Source: DATHVI01 sp035461385
GTDB taxonomy: Bacteria > Actinomycetota > Thermoleophilia > Solirubrobacterales > 70-9
NCBI GenBank assembly: GCA_035461385.1
Contig: DATHVI010000038.1
Location: forward strand, 1 to 26,060
Direction: 5' to 3'
DNA length: 26,060 nucleotides
Of the stretch, positions 1-6,562 are shown piece after piece. The position numbers and the translations under genes were made by a program. The notes below the pieces were generated by a model. The model saw only the letters and a list, made by a program, of their open reading frames with translations. It ran no database searches and was not told the DNA's origin. The stretch's first letter is position 1, and every line of letters begins with the position of its first letter.

Positions 1-481
1 TCACCAGGTCGGACTTGCGCAGCATCCCCGTGGTGCCGAACTCGACCGGCTCGCCGTCCAGCTCGCGGCTGAAGGCGACGGTCGAGTTGCAGAGCGGACA
101 GTAGGTGACGGCGACCGCCTCGCCGCCGATCTCGTCGTTGACGATCTCGTGCCAGGTGAGGATCTGGAGCGGGTAGGCCCGAACCTCGCCGCCCACCTCG
201 ACGACCGCCACCGGCTCGCGGTCGGCGAGGAAGTCCTCGGCCTCCTCGGTGGAGACGAAGTTCGGATCGTCGATCGAGGGGATGCCGTCCTTGGGCGGCC
301 CGCCGCTCAGGAACTCGTCGAGCGGCACGGTCGCGTTCTGAAAGTCGGTCTCCCAGCCGCTGGTGCTGAAAGGAACGTCGATCGAACCATCGCCGTCGTC
401 GCCACCGGCCCTTACCGCGATGACAAGGACGGCAGTCAGGACGAGAGCGGCAGCGGAGCCGGCGATCAGGGTTCTCCACAT
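1..481 (-). CDS. DUF3179 domain-containing protein (partial, C-terminus outside window)
   Basis: The minus-strand frame opens with ATG at 481 and runs off the window start, giving 160 visible residues. Residues 5-23 form a hydrophobic signal peptide or anchor, followed by an Asp/Gly-rich linker, so the protein is probably exported or membrane-tethered. Residues 105-135 carry the DUF3179 hallmark: a PLQILTWHEIVND stretch followed by VTYCPLCNSTVAF with a CxxC pair (C128, C131). The family's biochemical role is not established, so I give none. It is divergent from the DUF427 gene at 586, with about 100 bases between them. The family is usually 300 residues or more, so roughly half is visible. 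Family assignment is confident; function is unknown. Confidence 0.85.
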   Translation of the reverse strand, partial: MWRTLIAGSAAALVLTAVLVIAVRAGGDDGDGSIDVPFSTSGWETDFQNATVPLDEFLSGGPPKDGIPSIDDPNFVSTEEAEDFLADREPVAVVEVGGEVRAYPLQILTWHEIVNDEIGGEAVAVTYCPLCNSTVAFSRELDGEPVEFGTTGMLRKSDLV

Positions 482-573
482 ATCGATCCGACCCCGACAG
501 CGGCGTTTCGATTCGGCTCTCGCACGGTGACAGGTGCAGCCGGCTGCTGGCGAATCTTTCTCCGCCCGAGGGG

Positions 574-579
574 TATCAA
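574..579 (+). promoter_or_regulatory. Putative -10 box (TATCAA) of a leaderless start
   Basis: TATCAA lies exactly six bases before the ATG of the DUF427 gene and no Shine-Dalgarno sequence is present. This fits a leaderless transcript, a pattern repeated at several genes here. No convincing -35 box is seen. Confidence 0.35.
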
Positions 580-585
580 AGGCGC

Positions 586-1374
586 ATGGCGAAGGGCAGC
601 ACGGGGACCGTGGCAGCGACCACTGGCAAGACCCTCGACCGCGTGCGGATCGAGAGCGGGGCGAAGCGAGTCCGGGCCTACCTGGACGGCGAGGTGGTGG
701 CCGACACCACCCGTCCGACCCTGGTCTGGGAGGTCCCCTACTACCCGACCTACTACTTCCCGGTCGCGGACGTGCGGAGCGAGCTGCTCGTGGAGGAGCG
801 AGCGATCGCGCATTCGCCGAGCCGGGGCGACGGGCAGCTGTTCACGGTCAAAGCAGGGCGCACGCGGGCGTCCGGCGCTGCCCTGCGCTATACGGAGTCA
901 CCGATCGAGGAGCTCCGCGACCTGATCCGGCTCGAGTGGGACGCCATGGATGCGTGGTTCGAGGAGGACGAGGAGGTATTCACCCACCCGCGCAACCCCT
1001 ACACCCGCATCGACATCCTCCCGAGCTCGCGGCACGTGCGGGTGGAGGTCGACGGGCTGACGATCGCCGAGTCGGCCAGCCCGCGGCTCTTGTTCGAAAC
1101 CGGCCTGCCGGTCCGCTACTACCTTCCCAAGGCGCACGTACGCATGGATCTGCTGGTCCCCAGCGATACCGTGACCCACTGTCCGTACAAGGGCCAGGCC
1201 GAGCACTGGTCGGTGCGAACCGGCGAGGATATCCACGAGGACCTCGCGTGGTCGTATCCTGCCCCGCTGCCGGAGAGTCAGCGGATCACCGGGCTGATCA
1301 GCTTCTACAACGAGAAGGTCGACCTCTACGTCGACGGCGCCCGCCAGCAACGGCCCTCTACCAAGTTCGGCTGA
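586..1374 (+). CDS. Tandem DUF427 domain protein
   Basis: The 262-residue product contains two DUF427 modules. The first spans about residues 18-105 (RVRAYLDGEVVADT, PTYYFPVADVRSELL). The second spans about 145-255 and has the fuller family signature: VRVEVDGLTIAES, RYYLPKAHVRMDLL, THCPYKGQAEHWSV and AWSYPAPLPE, ending in FYNEKVDLYVDG. DUF427 proteins are small soluble beta-rich proteins of uncertain biochemistry, common in actinobacteria and often duplicated as here. There is no signal peptide. The ATG is supported by its position six bases after a TATCAA box. Downstream, 228 bases separate it from the VOC gene. The family call is secure; the cellular role is unknown. Confidence 0.88.
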   Translation: MAKGSTGTVAATTGKTLDRVRIESGAKRVRAYLDGEVVADTTRPTLVWEVPYYPTYYFPVADVRSELLVEERAIAHSPSRGDGQLFTVKAGRTRASGAALRYTESPIEELRDLIRLEWDAMDAWFEEDEEVFTHPRNPYTRIDILPSSRHVRVEVDGLTIAESASPRLLFETGLPVRYYLPKAHVRMDLLVPSDTVTHCPYKGQAEHWSVRTGEDIHEDLAWSYPAPLPESQRITGLISFYNEKVDLYVDGARQQRPSTKFG

Positions 1375-1579
1375 TCCGTCGGAGAACCCGCTGCGGCGCG
1401 CTCGGGCGGTCAAGGACGCCTACCAGGTCGAGCTCGCCGGCCGCGGACGCGACGTCTACGTCGCTTCCTACGGCGACAACGGGGTCGCGCACCTGCGCGC
1501 CCGGCGCCAGCGTCCCCGCCGCCGCGCTCGAGGAGCCACGGGCGGCCACGATGATTTTCCGAGCCCGCCGCGGTCGTAG
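1370..1579 (+). other. Possible coding remnant between the DUF427 and VOC genes
   Basis: In the frame that starts at 1370, shifted relative to the DUF427 gene, the translation reads as ordinary protein for about 40 residues (RARAVKDAYQVELAGRGRD, then VYVASYGDNGVAHLRA). It then becomes Arg-rich nonsense and stops at 1577-1579. I find no in-frame ATG or GTG with a ribosome site, and the frame does not join the DUF427 frame without a shift. It may be a decayed gene end or only a high-GC open frame. Nothing else is seen between 1375 and 1602. Confidence 0.25.
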
Positions 1580-1602
1580 GGGCAACCGATGAGGAGATCG
1601 AG

Positions 1603-2010
1603 GTGACCGAGCCCCGCGACGGCGCGCCGCGCCGCGAGCCGCCGAAGCCCGGCCGCGGCCCGATGCCGGTCGTCCATCTCGAGCTCCACACCGCCGACGG
1701 CGCGGGCGCGCGAGCGTTCTACTCGGAGTTGCTCGGCTGGCGCTCGCACGAGCTTCGCCACGATGCCGGCGCCTACGTCAGCCTCGAGCTGGGATCGGTG
1801 GGCGGCGGGGTGGTCGAATGCGGCACCGAGCGCGCGCTCTGGCTGCCCTACGCCGAGGTCGCCGACATCGTCGCCGCGACCCGGCACGCGCGCCGCCTCG
1901 GCGCCGAGATGCTGCTCGAGCCGCGCGAGGGGCCGGGCGGGTGGAGGAGCGTCGTCCGCGCCCCCGGATGCGGCGAAATCGCGCTCTGGGAGCCGAAGCG
2001 CGGCCGCTGA
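1603..2010 (+). CDS. VOC (glyoxalase/bleomycin-resistance) family protein
   Basis: The gene encodes 135 residues starting at GTG 1603, preceded by GAGGAG as a ribosome site. After a Pro/Arg-rich N-terminal leader of about 20 residues, residues 22-132 form one VOC module. It begins PVVHLELHTADGAGARAFY and contains SELLGWRSHEL, a GTERALWLPYAEV strand and the closing GCGEIALWEP strand. VOC proteins are metal-dependent enzymes or binding proteins with paired beta-alpha-beta-beta-beta units. Candidate metal ligands (H24, E26 and the late E in GEIALWEP) are visible, but substrate cannot be inferred. It is a single-domain version likely to dimerise. The next gene begins 70 bases downstream. Confidence 0.8.
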   Translation: MTEPRDGAPRREPPKPGRGPMPVVHLELHTADGAGARAFYSELLGWRSHELRHDAGAYVSLELGSVGGGVVECGTERALWLPYAEVADIVAATRHARRLGAEMLLEPREGPGGWRSVVRAPGCGEIALWEPKRGR

Positions 2011-2080
2011 GCTTGCGTCCGCCCGCGGCTCGGAGTAACGTCCGGGCGGCGGCACGGCCCGCGACGACAGGAGGCCAAGC

Positions 2081-2740
2081 ATGCACAACCCGCTTCGTTC
2101 GGAGGCGGAGATGTTCCGGCTGGTGGTGATCATCGGCCTCGGGTGCGCCGCGGTCATCGCCCTCGCCCTGATCACCGAGCCTCTCTACGGGGCGATCCTC
2201 CTCGCCGCCGAGGTCGGGGTCGGCATCGGGCTGGCGCTGCGCGGGTCGCGCGGGTCGCTGCCGCGGCGGACGGAGGTGGCCACGGACTCCGACGCGACCT
2301 GGCGGGTGCTCGTCGTCGCCAACGAGACGGTCGGCGGCAAGGCGTTGCTCGAGGAGGTCAAGAATCGCTGCAAGGGGCGCGAGAGCGAGATCCTCGTCGT
2401 CGTCCCGGCGCTGACCTCGTCGCGGCTCGAGTACCTGGCCCACGACGTCGACGGCGCCCTCGCCGAAGCTCGCGCCCGCCTCGACCAGGCGCTCGCGACG
2501 ATGACCGCCGCCGGCCTCGCGGCGCGGGGCGAAGTCGGCGACCACCACGACCCGAACACGGCGATCGAGGACGCGCTGCGCGAGTTCCCCGCCGATGAGG
2601 TGATCATCTCGACCCACCCGCCCGAGCGCTCGAAGTGGCTCGAGCGCGGTGTCGTCGCCCGCGCCCGCCGCGACATCCCGCTCCCGATCACCCACGTCGT
2701 CGTCGACCTCGAGGCCGAGGGCGACCGCGCGGCGGCTTAG
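2081..2740 (+). CDS. Membrane-anchored universal-stress-like (UspA-type) protein
   Basis: The product has 219 residues, and the ATG is preceded by AGGAGG at a good distance. Residues 12-31 and 35-53 are two transmembrane helices followed by a basic stretch. Residues 74-210 then form a cytosolic alpha/beta domain with alternating strands (WRVLVVANETVGG, SEILVVVPAL, ADEVIISTHP, PITHVVVDLE) and helices, resembling the universal stress protein fold. The classic G-2x-G-9x-G(S/T) ATP loop is not evident, so nucleotide binding is uncertain. Its role is probably stress or sensing at the membrane, but that is inference. It converges on the cytochrome c gene at 2774 with only 33 bases between. Confidence 0.7.
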   Translation: MHNPLRSEAEMFRLVVIIGLGCAAVIALALITEPLYGAILLAAEVGVGIGLALRGSRGSLPRRTEVATDSDATWRVLVVANETVGGKALLEEVKNRCKGRESEILVVVPALTSSRLEYLAHDVDGALAEARARLDQALATMTAAGLAARGEVGDHHDPNTAIEDALREFPADEVIISTHPPERSKWLERGVVARARRDIPLPITHVVVDLEAEGDRAAA

Positions 2741-2773
2741 AGCGGCCTGTCCCGGACGGCGGTGCGGCTGCGC

Positions 2774-3475
2774 TCAGCCGCCCTGCCCGGCGTTGTCGAG
2801 CAGGAACTGGACCAGCTCCATGATCTGGTCTTGGCCGAGCAGCTCCTCGAAGTTCTCCGGCATCACCCCTGCCTGGAAGCCCTGCGTGATCTCGGCGTTC
2901 GGATCGACGATCGAGCGCTCGACCTGCTGCTCGTCCTGCCCGGGCAGGACCTCGTCGAGATCGGGGCCGACGTCGGACTGGGTGCCCGCGGCCGCGAGGG
3001 TGTGACAGGCGCCGCAGCGCTCGACGAAGAGCTGCTCGACGGGGACGTCGGGGGGCTCGATGCCCGGGATGCCGGCGACGCTGCCGACGTAGGCGGAGAC
3101 GTCCTCGGCATCCTGTCCGGTGACGAGGTCGGCCGGCATGAACACCTGGTTGCGTCCCGGCTCCTCGTCCCGGATCAGCCGCGGATTCGCGATCTGGTTG
3201 CGAGTCGTGTCGGCGATCGTCGAGTCGGTCATCCCGCTCGAGCGGGCGTCGGTGAACGCGGCGTCGAGATTCGGGCCGACGGCCGAGCTCGTGCCCGCCT
3301 CGGCGAGCGTGTGGCAGGCGCCGCAGTGCTGCGTGAACAGCGCTCGACCGCGCTCGGTGTCGGCCTCGGATCCGAGGCCGCAGCCGGACGCCATCGCGAG
3401 GCCGGCGGCCGCGACGACGAGGACCGCCGCCTTCCGAGCCCGCCCGGCGATCACGGGGAATGAGCGCGTGGACAC
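2774..3475 (-). CDS. Diheme cytochrome c lipoprotein
   Basis: The gene encodes 233 residues from GTG 3475. Residues 15-32 are a lipoprotein signal ending in MASGC, so C32 is the likely lipidated cysteine and the protein sits on the outer face of the membrane. Two cytochrome c domains follow, each with CGACH: hemes at C51-C54-H55 and C154-C157-H158. Candidate distal methionines are M113 (QVFMP) and M205 (GVMPENF). The protein most likely transfers electrons between a membrane donor and an acceptor; proximity to the oxidase-like operon suggests a link, but the genes are not contiguous. GTG lies seven bases after a TAGGAT box, suggesting a leaderless start. A longer frame upstream exists but lacks a signal-peptide pattern. 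Confidence 0.9.
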   Translation of the reverse strand: MSTRSFPVIAGRARKAAVLVVAAAGLAMASGCGLGSEADTERGRALFTQHCGACHTLAEAGTSSAVGPNLDAAFTDARSSGMTDSTIADTTRNQIANPRLIRDEEPGRNQVFMPADLVTGQDAEDVSAYVGSVAGIPGIEPPDVPVEQLFVERCGACHTLAAAGTQSDVGPDLDEVLPGQDEQQVERSIVDPNAEITQGFQAGVMPENFEELLGQDQIMELVQFLLDNAGQGG

Positions 3476-3482
3476 GGCGGGA

Positions 3483-3488
3483 ATCCTA
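3483..3488 (-). promoter_or_regulatory. Putative -10 box (TAGGAT) for the cytochrome c gene
   Basis: On the minus strand TAGGAT stands seven bases before the GTG at 3475, consistent with a leaderless mRNA. The first four bases can also be read as a weak ribosome site, so the two readings compete. Confidence 0.4.
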
Positions 3489-3531
3489 TCTGCCGCCACG
3501 CCCGGGCGGCCCGGTGGCTTTCGGGTCTCGC

Positions 3532-3560
3532 TTGGCAATCGCCGCGCGATTGGATACGGT
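3532..3560 (+). promoter_or_regulatory. Putative sigma-70-type promoter for the CBS-domain gene
   Basis: TTGGCA at 3532-3537 and TACGGT at 3555-3560 are separated by 17 bases, the ideal spacing for a housekeeping promoter. The predicted start of transcription is near 3567, leaving a leader of about 75 bases before the CBS gene. It lies in the divergent gap with the cytochrome c gene. Confidence 0.5.
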
Positions 3561-3642
3561 TCGAGGCGATCTGCACAAACGGGTCCGCGGAGGGGGTGAC
3601 CGCCGCCTCGGGGCCCGGCGAGGAGCATTGGAGCTTGGGCTG

Positions 3643-4065
3643 ATGGAGGTTCGCGAGGGGATGTCGAGCGTGGTGCTGACGATCGGCCCCGGGCACACCC
3701 TGCGCGAGGCGGCCCGCCGGATGACCGAGAAGGGGGTCGGAGTGGCGGTGGTCCTCGACGACGAGACCCCGGGGCCGCGGATGATCTCCGAGCGCGACAT
3801 CCTCAACTCGATCGGCCGCGGCGAGGACCCCGACTCAGAGCGGGTCGCCGACCACATGCCCGACACGGTGATCGCCGCCGCCCCCGACTGGAGCCTCGAG
3901 CGCGCCGCGATCGAGATGGCGCACCGCCACGTCCGCCACCTGGTAGTGATCGAGCGCGGAGCGCTCGTCGGGGTGCTCTCGATGCGCGACATCGTCCGCG
4001 TCTGGACCTCCGACGGGGCGACGTCGGGGATGACCCCGCCCGAGAGCGAGCCGACCGCGGCTTAG
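3643..4065 (+). CDS. CBS-domain pair protein
   Basis: From ATG 3643 the product has 140 residues: CBS1 at about 4-57 (ends MISERDILNSIGRG) and CBS2 at about 71-121 (ends VGVLSMRDIVRVW). The repeated S-E/M-R-D-I motifs are the adenosyl/nucleotide-binding signature of stand-alone CBS (Bateman) modules, which bind AMP, ATP or SAM and regulate partners. GGAG lies nine bases before this ATG. The frame stays open further upstream, but that part reads as low-complexity Arg/Pro sequence and overlaps the promoter region, so I reject it. The gene overlaps the end of the convergent 92-residue membrane-protein gene by four bases. The regulatory target is unknown. Confidence 0.85.
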   Translation: MEVREGMSSVVLTIGPGHTLREAARRMTEKGVGVAVVLDDETPGPRMISERDILNSIGRGEDPDSERVADHMPDTVIAAAPDWSLERAAIEMAHRHVRHLVVIERGALVGVLSMRDIVRVWTSDGATSGMTPPESEPTAA

Positions 4066-4340
4066 CGCCGCGCCGGGCGCCGTTCGAGCAGCGTCGGGGG
4101 GATCGGGGCCGAGCTCGTGCGCTGCCGGCGCGGGAGCCGGGCGAAATCACGGCGAGCGTCGCGGATCCACAGTCCCGCGGCGACGAGGGCGACGACCGCG
4201 CCGACGACGCCGTAGGGCCACCAGGTGAACATGCTGACGATCACGCCGGCGAGGCCTGCGGCGAGCAGCGCCGGCAGCCACGAGGGCGCAGGGAGGTAGA
4301 CCAGCTCGGTCGGCTCGGTGATCCGCCGCTCCGCGCTCAT
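4062..4340 (-). CDS. Small two-helix membrane protein, possible oxidase subunit IV-like
   Basis: The product is 92 residues with two transmembrane helices (about 20-38 and 42-59) and a basic cytoplasmic tail containing RDFARLPRRQ. The N-terminal ELVYLPAPSWLPALLAAG resembles small subunits encoded after oxidase genes in actinobacteria. I recognise the pattern from experience but cannot confirm the family. It is the last gene of the oxidase-like operon. Its ATG overlaps the stop codon of an 11-codon mini-ORF (ATGA at 4337-4340), which suggests translational coupling. Its first codons lie in the third, partial copy of a ~60-base repeated unit. Its stop overlaps the end of the CBS gene by four bases. 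Confidence 0.65.
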   Translation of the reverse strand: MSAERRITEPTELVYLPAPSWLPALLAAGLAGVIVSMFTWWPYGVVGAVVALVAAGLWIRDARRDFARLPRRQRTSSAPIPPTLLERRPARR

Positions 4341-4372
4341 AGTCCCCGGATCGCGGTTCGCCCCCGAGTCAC
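4337..4372 (-). other. Possible 11-codon mini-ORF 2 (VTRGRTAIRGL)
   Basis: On the minus strand a GTG at 4372 opens eleven codons whose TGA overlaps the ATG of the 92-residue gene as ATGA. AGGA lies nine bases before the GTG. The peptide closely matches that of the mini-ORF one repeat unit upstream. Expression is unproven; it could serve translational coupling. Confidence 0.3.
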
Positions 4373-4395
4373 TCTCCCGTGTCCTGGCTCCGCGC

Positions 4396-4431
4396 TCACA
4401 GTCCCCGGATCGCGCTTCGCCCGGGCACCAT
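4396..4431 (-). other. Possible 11-codon mini-ORF 1 (MVPGRSAIRGL)
   Basis: On the minus strand an ATG at 4431 is preceded by AAGGAG and opens eleven codons ending in TGA. The peptide shares GR, AIRGL and its length with mini-ORF 2 in the neighbouring repeat copy. It may be translated as a coupling leader, or the similarity may only reflect the DNA duplication. Confidence 0.3.
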
Positions 4432-4455
4432 CTCTCCTTTGTCCTGGCTCCGCGC

Positions 4456-4569
4456 TCACAGCCCGATGTAGATGATCGCGATGACGAAGGTGATCGCGAA
4501 CGAGGCCAGGGCCAGCGAGGCTGCCAGCAGCCCGGCGTTGAGGTTCCTCTGGGCGCGCTCGCGATCCAC
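4456..4569 (-). CDS. 37-residue single-helix membrane peptide of the oxidase-like operon
   Basis: A short frame begins at GTG 4569, twelve bases after the ctaB stop, and ends with TGA at 4456. The N-terminus VDRERAQRNLNAG is polar and charged. About residues 13-36 then form one strongly hydrophobic helix (LLAASLALASFAITFV, then IAIIYIGL). Codon third positions are G or C throughout, as in the flanking genes. Tiny one-helix subunits are typical of respiratory oxidases, where they stabilise subunit I, so a structural role in this complex is plausible but inferred. No strong ribosome site is visible; translation may be coupled to ctaB. Confidence 0.65.
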   Translation of the reverse strand: MDRERAQRNLNAGLLAASLALASFAITFVIAIIYIGL

Positions 4570-4581
4570 GGAGCTGTTCTA

Positions 4582-5523
4582 TCAGACCGCGAGCACGCGG
4601 TCGGCGGCCATCGCGCAGAACAGCAGCGCGAGGTAGGCGAGCGAGGAGAGGTAGAGGCGCAGCGCGATCCGGCGCTCGGCCCGGCGCAGCAGCTCGACCG
4701 CGAGCCAGACGAACGCGGCGCCGAGCACCGCCGCCGCGGCGGCGTAGAGCGCGCCGAGGAAGCCGGTGAGGACGGGGACGAGGGTGAAGGCGACGAGCGC
4801 GACGCTGTAGGCGACGATCTGGCGCCGCGTCGCCCGCTCCCCCTTCGCCACCGGAAGCATCGGCACCCCGATCCGAGCGTAGTCGTCCTTGATCAGCAGC
4901 GAGAGCGCCCAGAAGTGCGGCGGCGTCCAGAGGAAGACGATCGTGAACGGGTACAGCGCCTCGACCGCGAGCGAGCCGGTCGCCGCCGCCCAGCCGACCA
5001 GCGGCGGGACCGCGCCGGCGGCGCCGCCGATGACGATGTTCTGCGGCGTCAGCGGCTTCAGCCAGACCGTGTAGACGAAGACGTAGCCGAGCAGGCCGCA
5101 GAGCGCGAGCGCGGCCGCGAGGACGTTGACCGTGATCGCGAGCTGGATCGTCGCCGCGGTCCCGAGCACGATGCCGAAGACGAGCCCGTGGACCGGCTCG
5201 ATCCGCCCGGCGACGAGCGGTCGGCCCCGCGTCCGCGCCATCCCCGCGTCGCGATCGCGGTCGATGTAGTGGTTGATCGCCCCGGCGCCGCCGGCGGCGA
5301 GGTAGCCGCCGAGCATCGTCCACAGGACCACGGCGAGCCCGAGGCCGGAGGGATTAGCGACGATCATCGTCGTCACCGTCGTCAGCAGCAGCAGGGCGAT
5401 GATCCGCGGCTTCGTCAGCGCGATGTAGTCGCGCAGCGTGCGTCCGAGCGAATCGCTCCCGGCCCGCGCGAGCGCCTCGGCGCGCCGGCGGCGCTCGACC
5501 GGGCTGGTGGTCGCGCTCTCCAT
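4582..5523 (-). CDS. ctaB: Heme O synthase (protoheme IX farnesyltransferase)
   Basis: The gene encodes 313 residues from ATG 5523. CtaB attaches a farnesyl group to heme b in the membrane to give heme O. The UbiA-type prenyltransferase signature is complete: NHYIDRDRDAGMARTRGRPL at 84-103 with the Asp-rich motif, then KDDYARIGVPMLPV at 212-225 with the second Asp motif. FLWTPPHFWALS at 197-208 is typical of CtaB. About eight or nine transmembrane helices are apparent and the length is normal. The ATG overlaps the ctaA stop by one base (TGATG), so the two are translationally coupled. The frame extends upstream into ctaA, but that part is not this protein. Confidence 0.95.
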   Translation of the reverse strand: MESATTSPVERRRRAEALARAGSDSLGRTLRDYIALTKPRIIALLLLTTVTTMIVANPSGLGLAVVLWTMLGGYLAAGGAGAINHYIDRDRDAGMARTRGRPLVAGRIEPVHGLVFGIVLGTAATIQLAITVNVLAAALALCGLLGYVFVYTVWLKPLTPQNIVIGGAAGAVPPLVGWAAATGSLAVEALYPFTIVFLWTPPHFWALSLLIKDDYARIGVPMLPVAKGERATRRQIVAYSVALVAFTLVPVLTGFLGALYAAAAAVLGAAFVWLAVELLRRAERRIALRLYLSSLAYLALLFCAMAADRVLAV

Positions 5524-6557
5524 CAGGCTGCCGCTGTCTCGGTCGAGGGCCGGCGTCTGGGGGCGGGCGACCGGGTGGGCTCGGGCGCCGGGACGAGCGT
5601 CGCTGTCGCGTAGACGGCGGTGCTCCAGAGCAGCGTGCCGACGATCAGGTGGGCGAGGATCCAGCCCGCGTCGACGCCGGCCCATACGTTCGCCGCGCCG
5701 AGCGCGATCTGGGCGACGAGCAGCGCCCCCGCGAGCGGGAACGCGCGGCTGCGCCCGCCCTGGACAAGCGCGACGGCGACCATCGCGATCACCGCGATCG
5801 AGGCCAGGTACATGAACAGCCGGTGCATGAGATGGATGTCGACCAGGTGCGAGGTGCCGAACGGCATGAAGCTTCCGAGGCAGGTCGGGAACTCACCGCC
5901 GCAGGCCATGTGGGCGCCCGCGATCGGTGCTTCCGGCGTCCCCATCCGCTCGGTGCCGGCGACGTAGCCGCCGGCGACGATCGTCGCCAGGAGCAGCGCC
6001 GAGGCGACGACCGCGAGCGTCCGCAGGCGCCCGGCGCCGGGCCGAGCGGGCTCGGACGCCGGACCGGCAGCGACCGGCTCGGGGTCGGTTCGCCGCCGGA
6101 GCACGATGAGCAGCCCGATCAGCAGCATCGCGAGGCCGAGGTGAGCGGCGACGAGCTCGTCCTCGAGCCCGCGCTCGACCGTCAGCCCGCCGAGCAGCGC
6201 CTGGACGACGACGAGCACCCCGGCGGCGATCGAGCCGCGGACGATCCAGGTCCGCTCGCGGAGTCTGCGGACGGCGATCCAGATCAACCCGAGGACCATC
6301 AGCGCGACGATCCCGGCGGCCACCCGGTGGCTGAACTCGATCAGCGACTCGGCGGTCGCCGGCGGGATCACCCCGCCCTCGCACAGCGGCCAGCCGTGGG
6401 TGCCGCTCCCCGCCGGGCCGCAGCCGAGTCCGGAGTCGCTCACCCTGACGATGCCGCCGATAACGATCAGGCCGAAGGTGGCGACGATCGTCGCGCTGAC
6501 GAGACGGCGATAGCGGCGCGCGTCGTCCGCCTCGCCACGAGGGGCGACCGGGTGCAT
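5523..6557 (-). CDS. ctaA: Heme A synthase
   Basis: From ATG 6557 the product has 344 residues; a GTG three bases earlier is an alternative start. CtaA oxidises the heme O methyl group to a formyl group, giving heme A. Four conserved heme-binding histidines are present: H77 (EFSHR, with catalytic-type E74), H139 (AAHLG), H245 (LMHRL) and H303 (LAHLI). Both extracytoplasmic cysteine pairs are kept (C46/C59 and C219/C226). Eight transmembrane helices in two four-helix halves fit the family, as does the length. Only five bases separate it from the ctaD stop. It looks fully functional, in contrast with the ligand-less subunit I next to it. Confidence 0.95.
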   Translation of the reverse strand: MHPVAPRGEADDARRYRRLVSATIVATFGLIVIGGIVRVSDSGLGCGPAGSGTHGWPLCEGGVIPPATAESLIEFSHRVAAGIVALMVLGLIWIAVRRLRERTWIVRGSIAAGVLVVVQALLGGLTVERGLEDELVAAHLGLAMLLIGLLIVLRRRTDPEPVAAGPASEPARPGAGRLRTLAVVASALLLATIVAGGYVAGTERMGTPEAPIAGAHMACGGEFPTCLGSFMPFGTSHLVDIHLMHRLFMYLASIAVIAMVAVALVQGGRSRAFPLAGALLVAQIALGAANVWAGVDAGWILAHLIVGTLLWSTAVYATATLVPAPEPTRSPAPRRRPSTETAAA

Positions 6558-6562
6558 CACCC

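Larger units (their letters stand above)
4329..4460. repeat. Tandem ~60-bp intercistronic repeat (about 2.3 copies)
   Basis: A unit of 59-60 bases containing AGTCCCCGGATCGCG and GTCCTGGCTCCGCGCTCA is present twice in tandem. A further partial copy of the CTCCGCGCTCA segment marks each junction (near 4329, 4388 and 4448). The repeat lies between the stop of the 37-residue gene and the start of the 92-residue gene. On the minus strand each full copy holds a ribosome-site-like AGGA, an 11-codon mini-ORF and the sequence TGAGCGCGGAGC. Confidence 0.8.

Noticed and set aside
4318..5613. 431-codon plus-strand open frame opposite ctaB
   Set aside because: It is the antisense shadow of ctaB, with Asp/Arg repeats and no recognisable domain.
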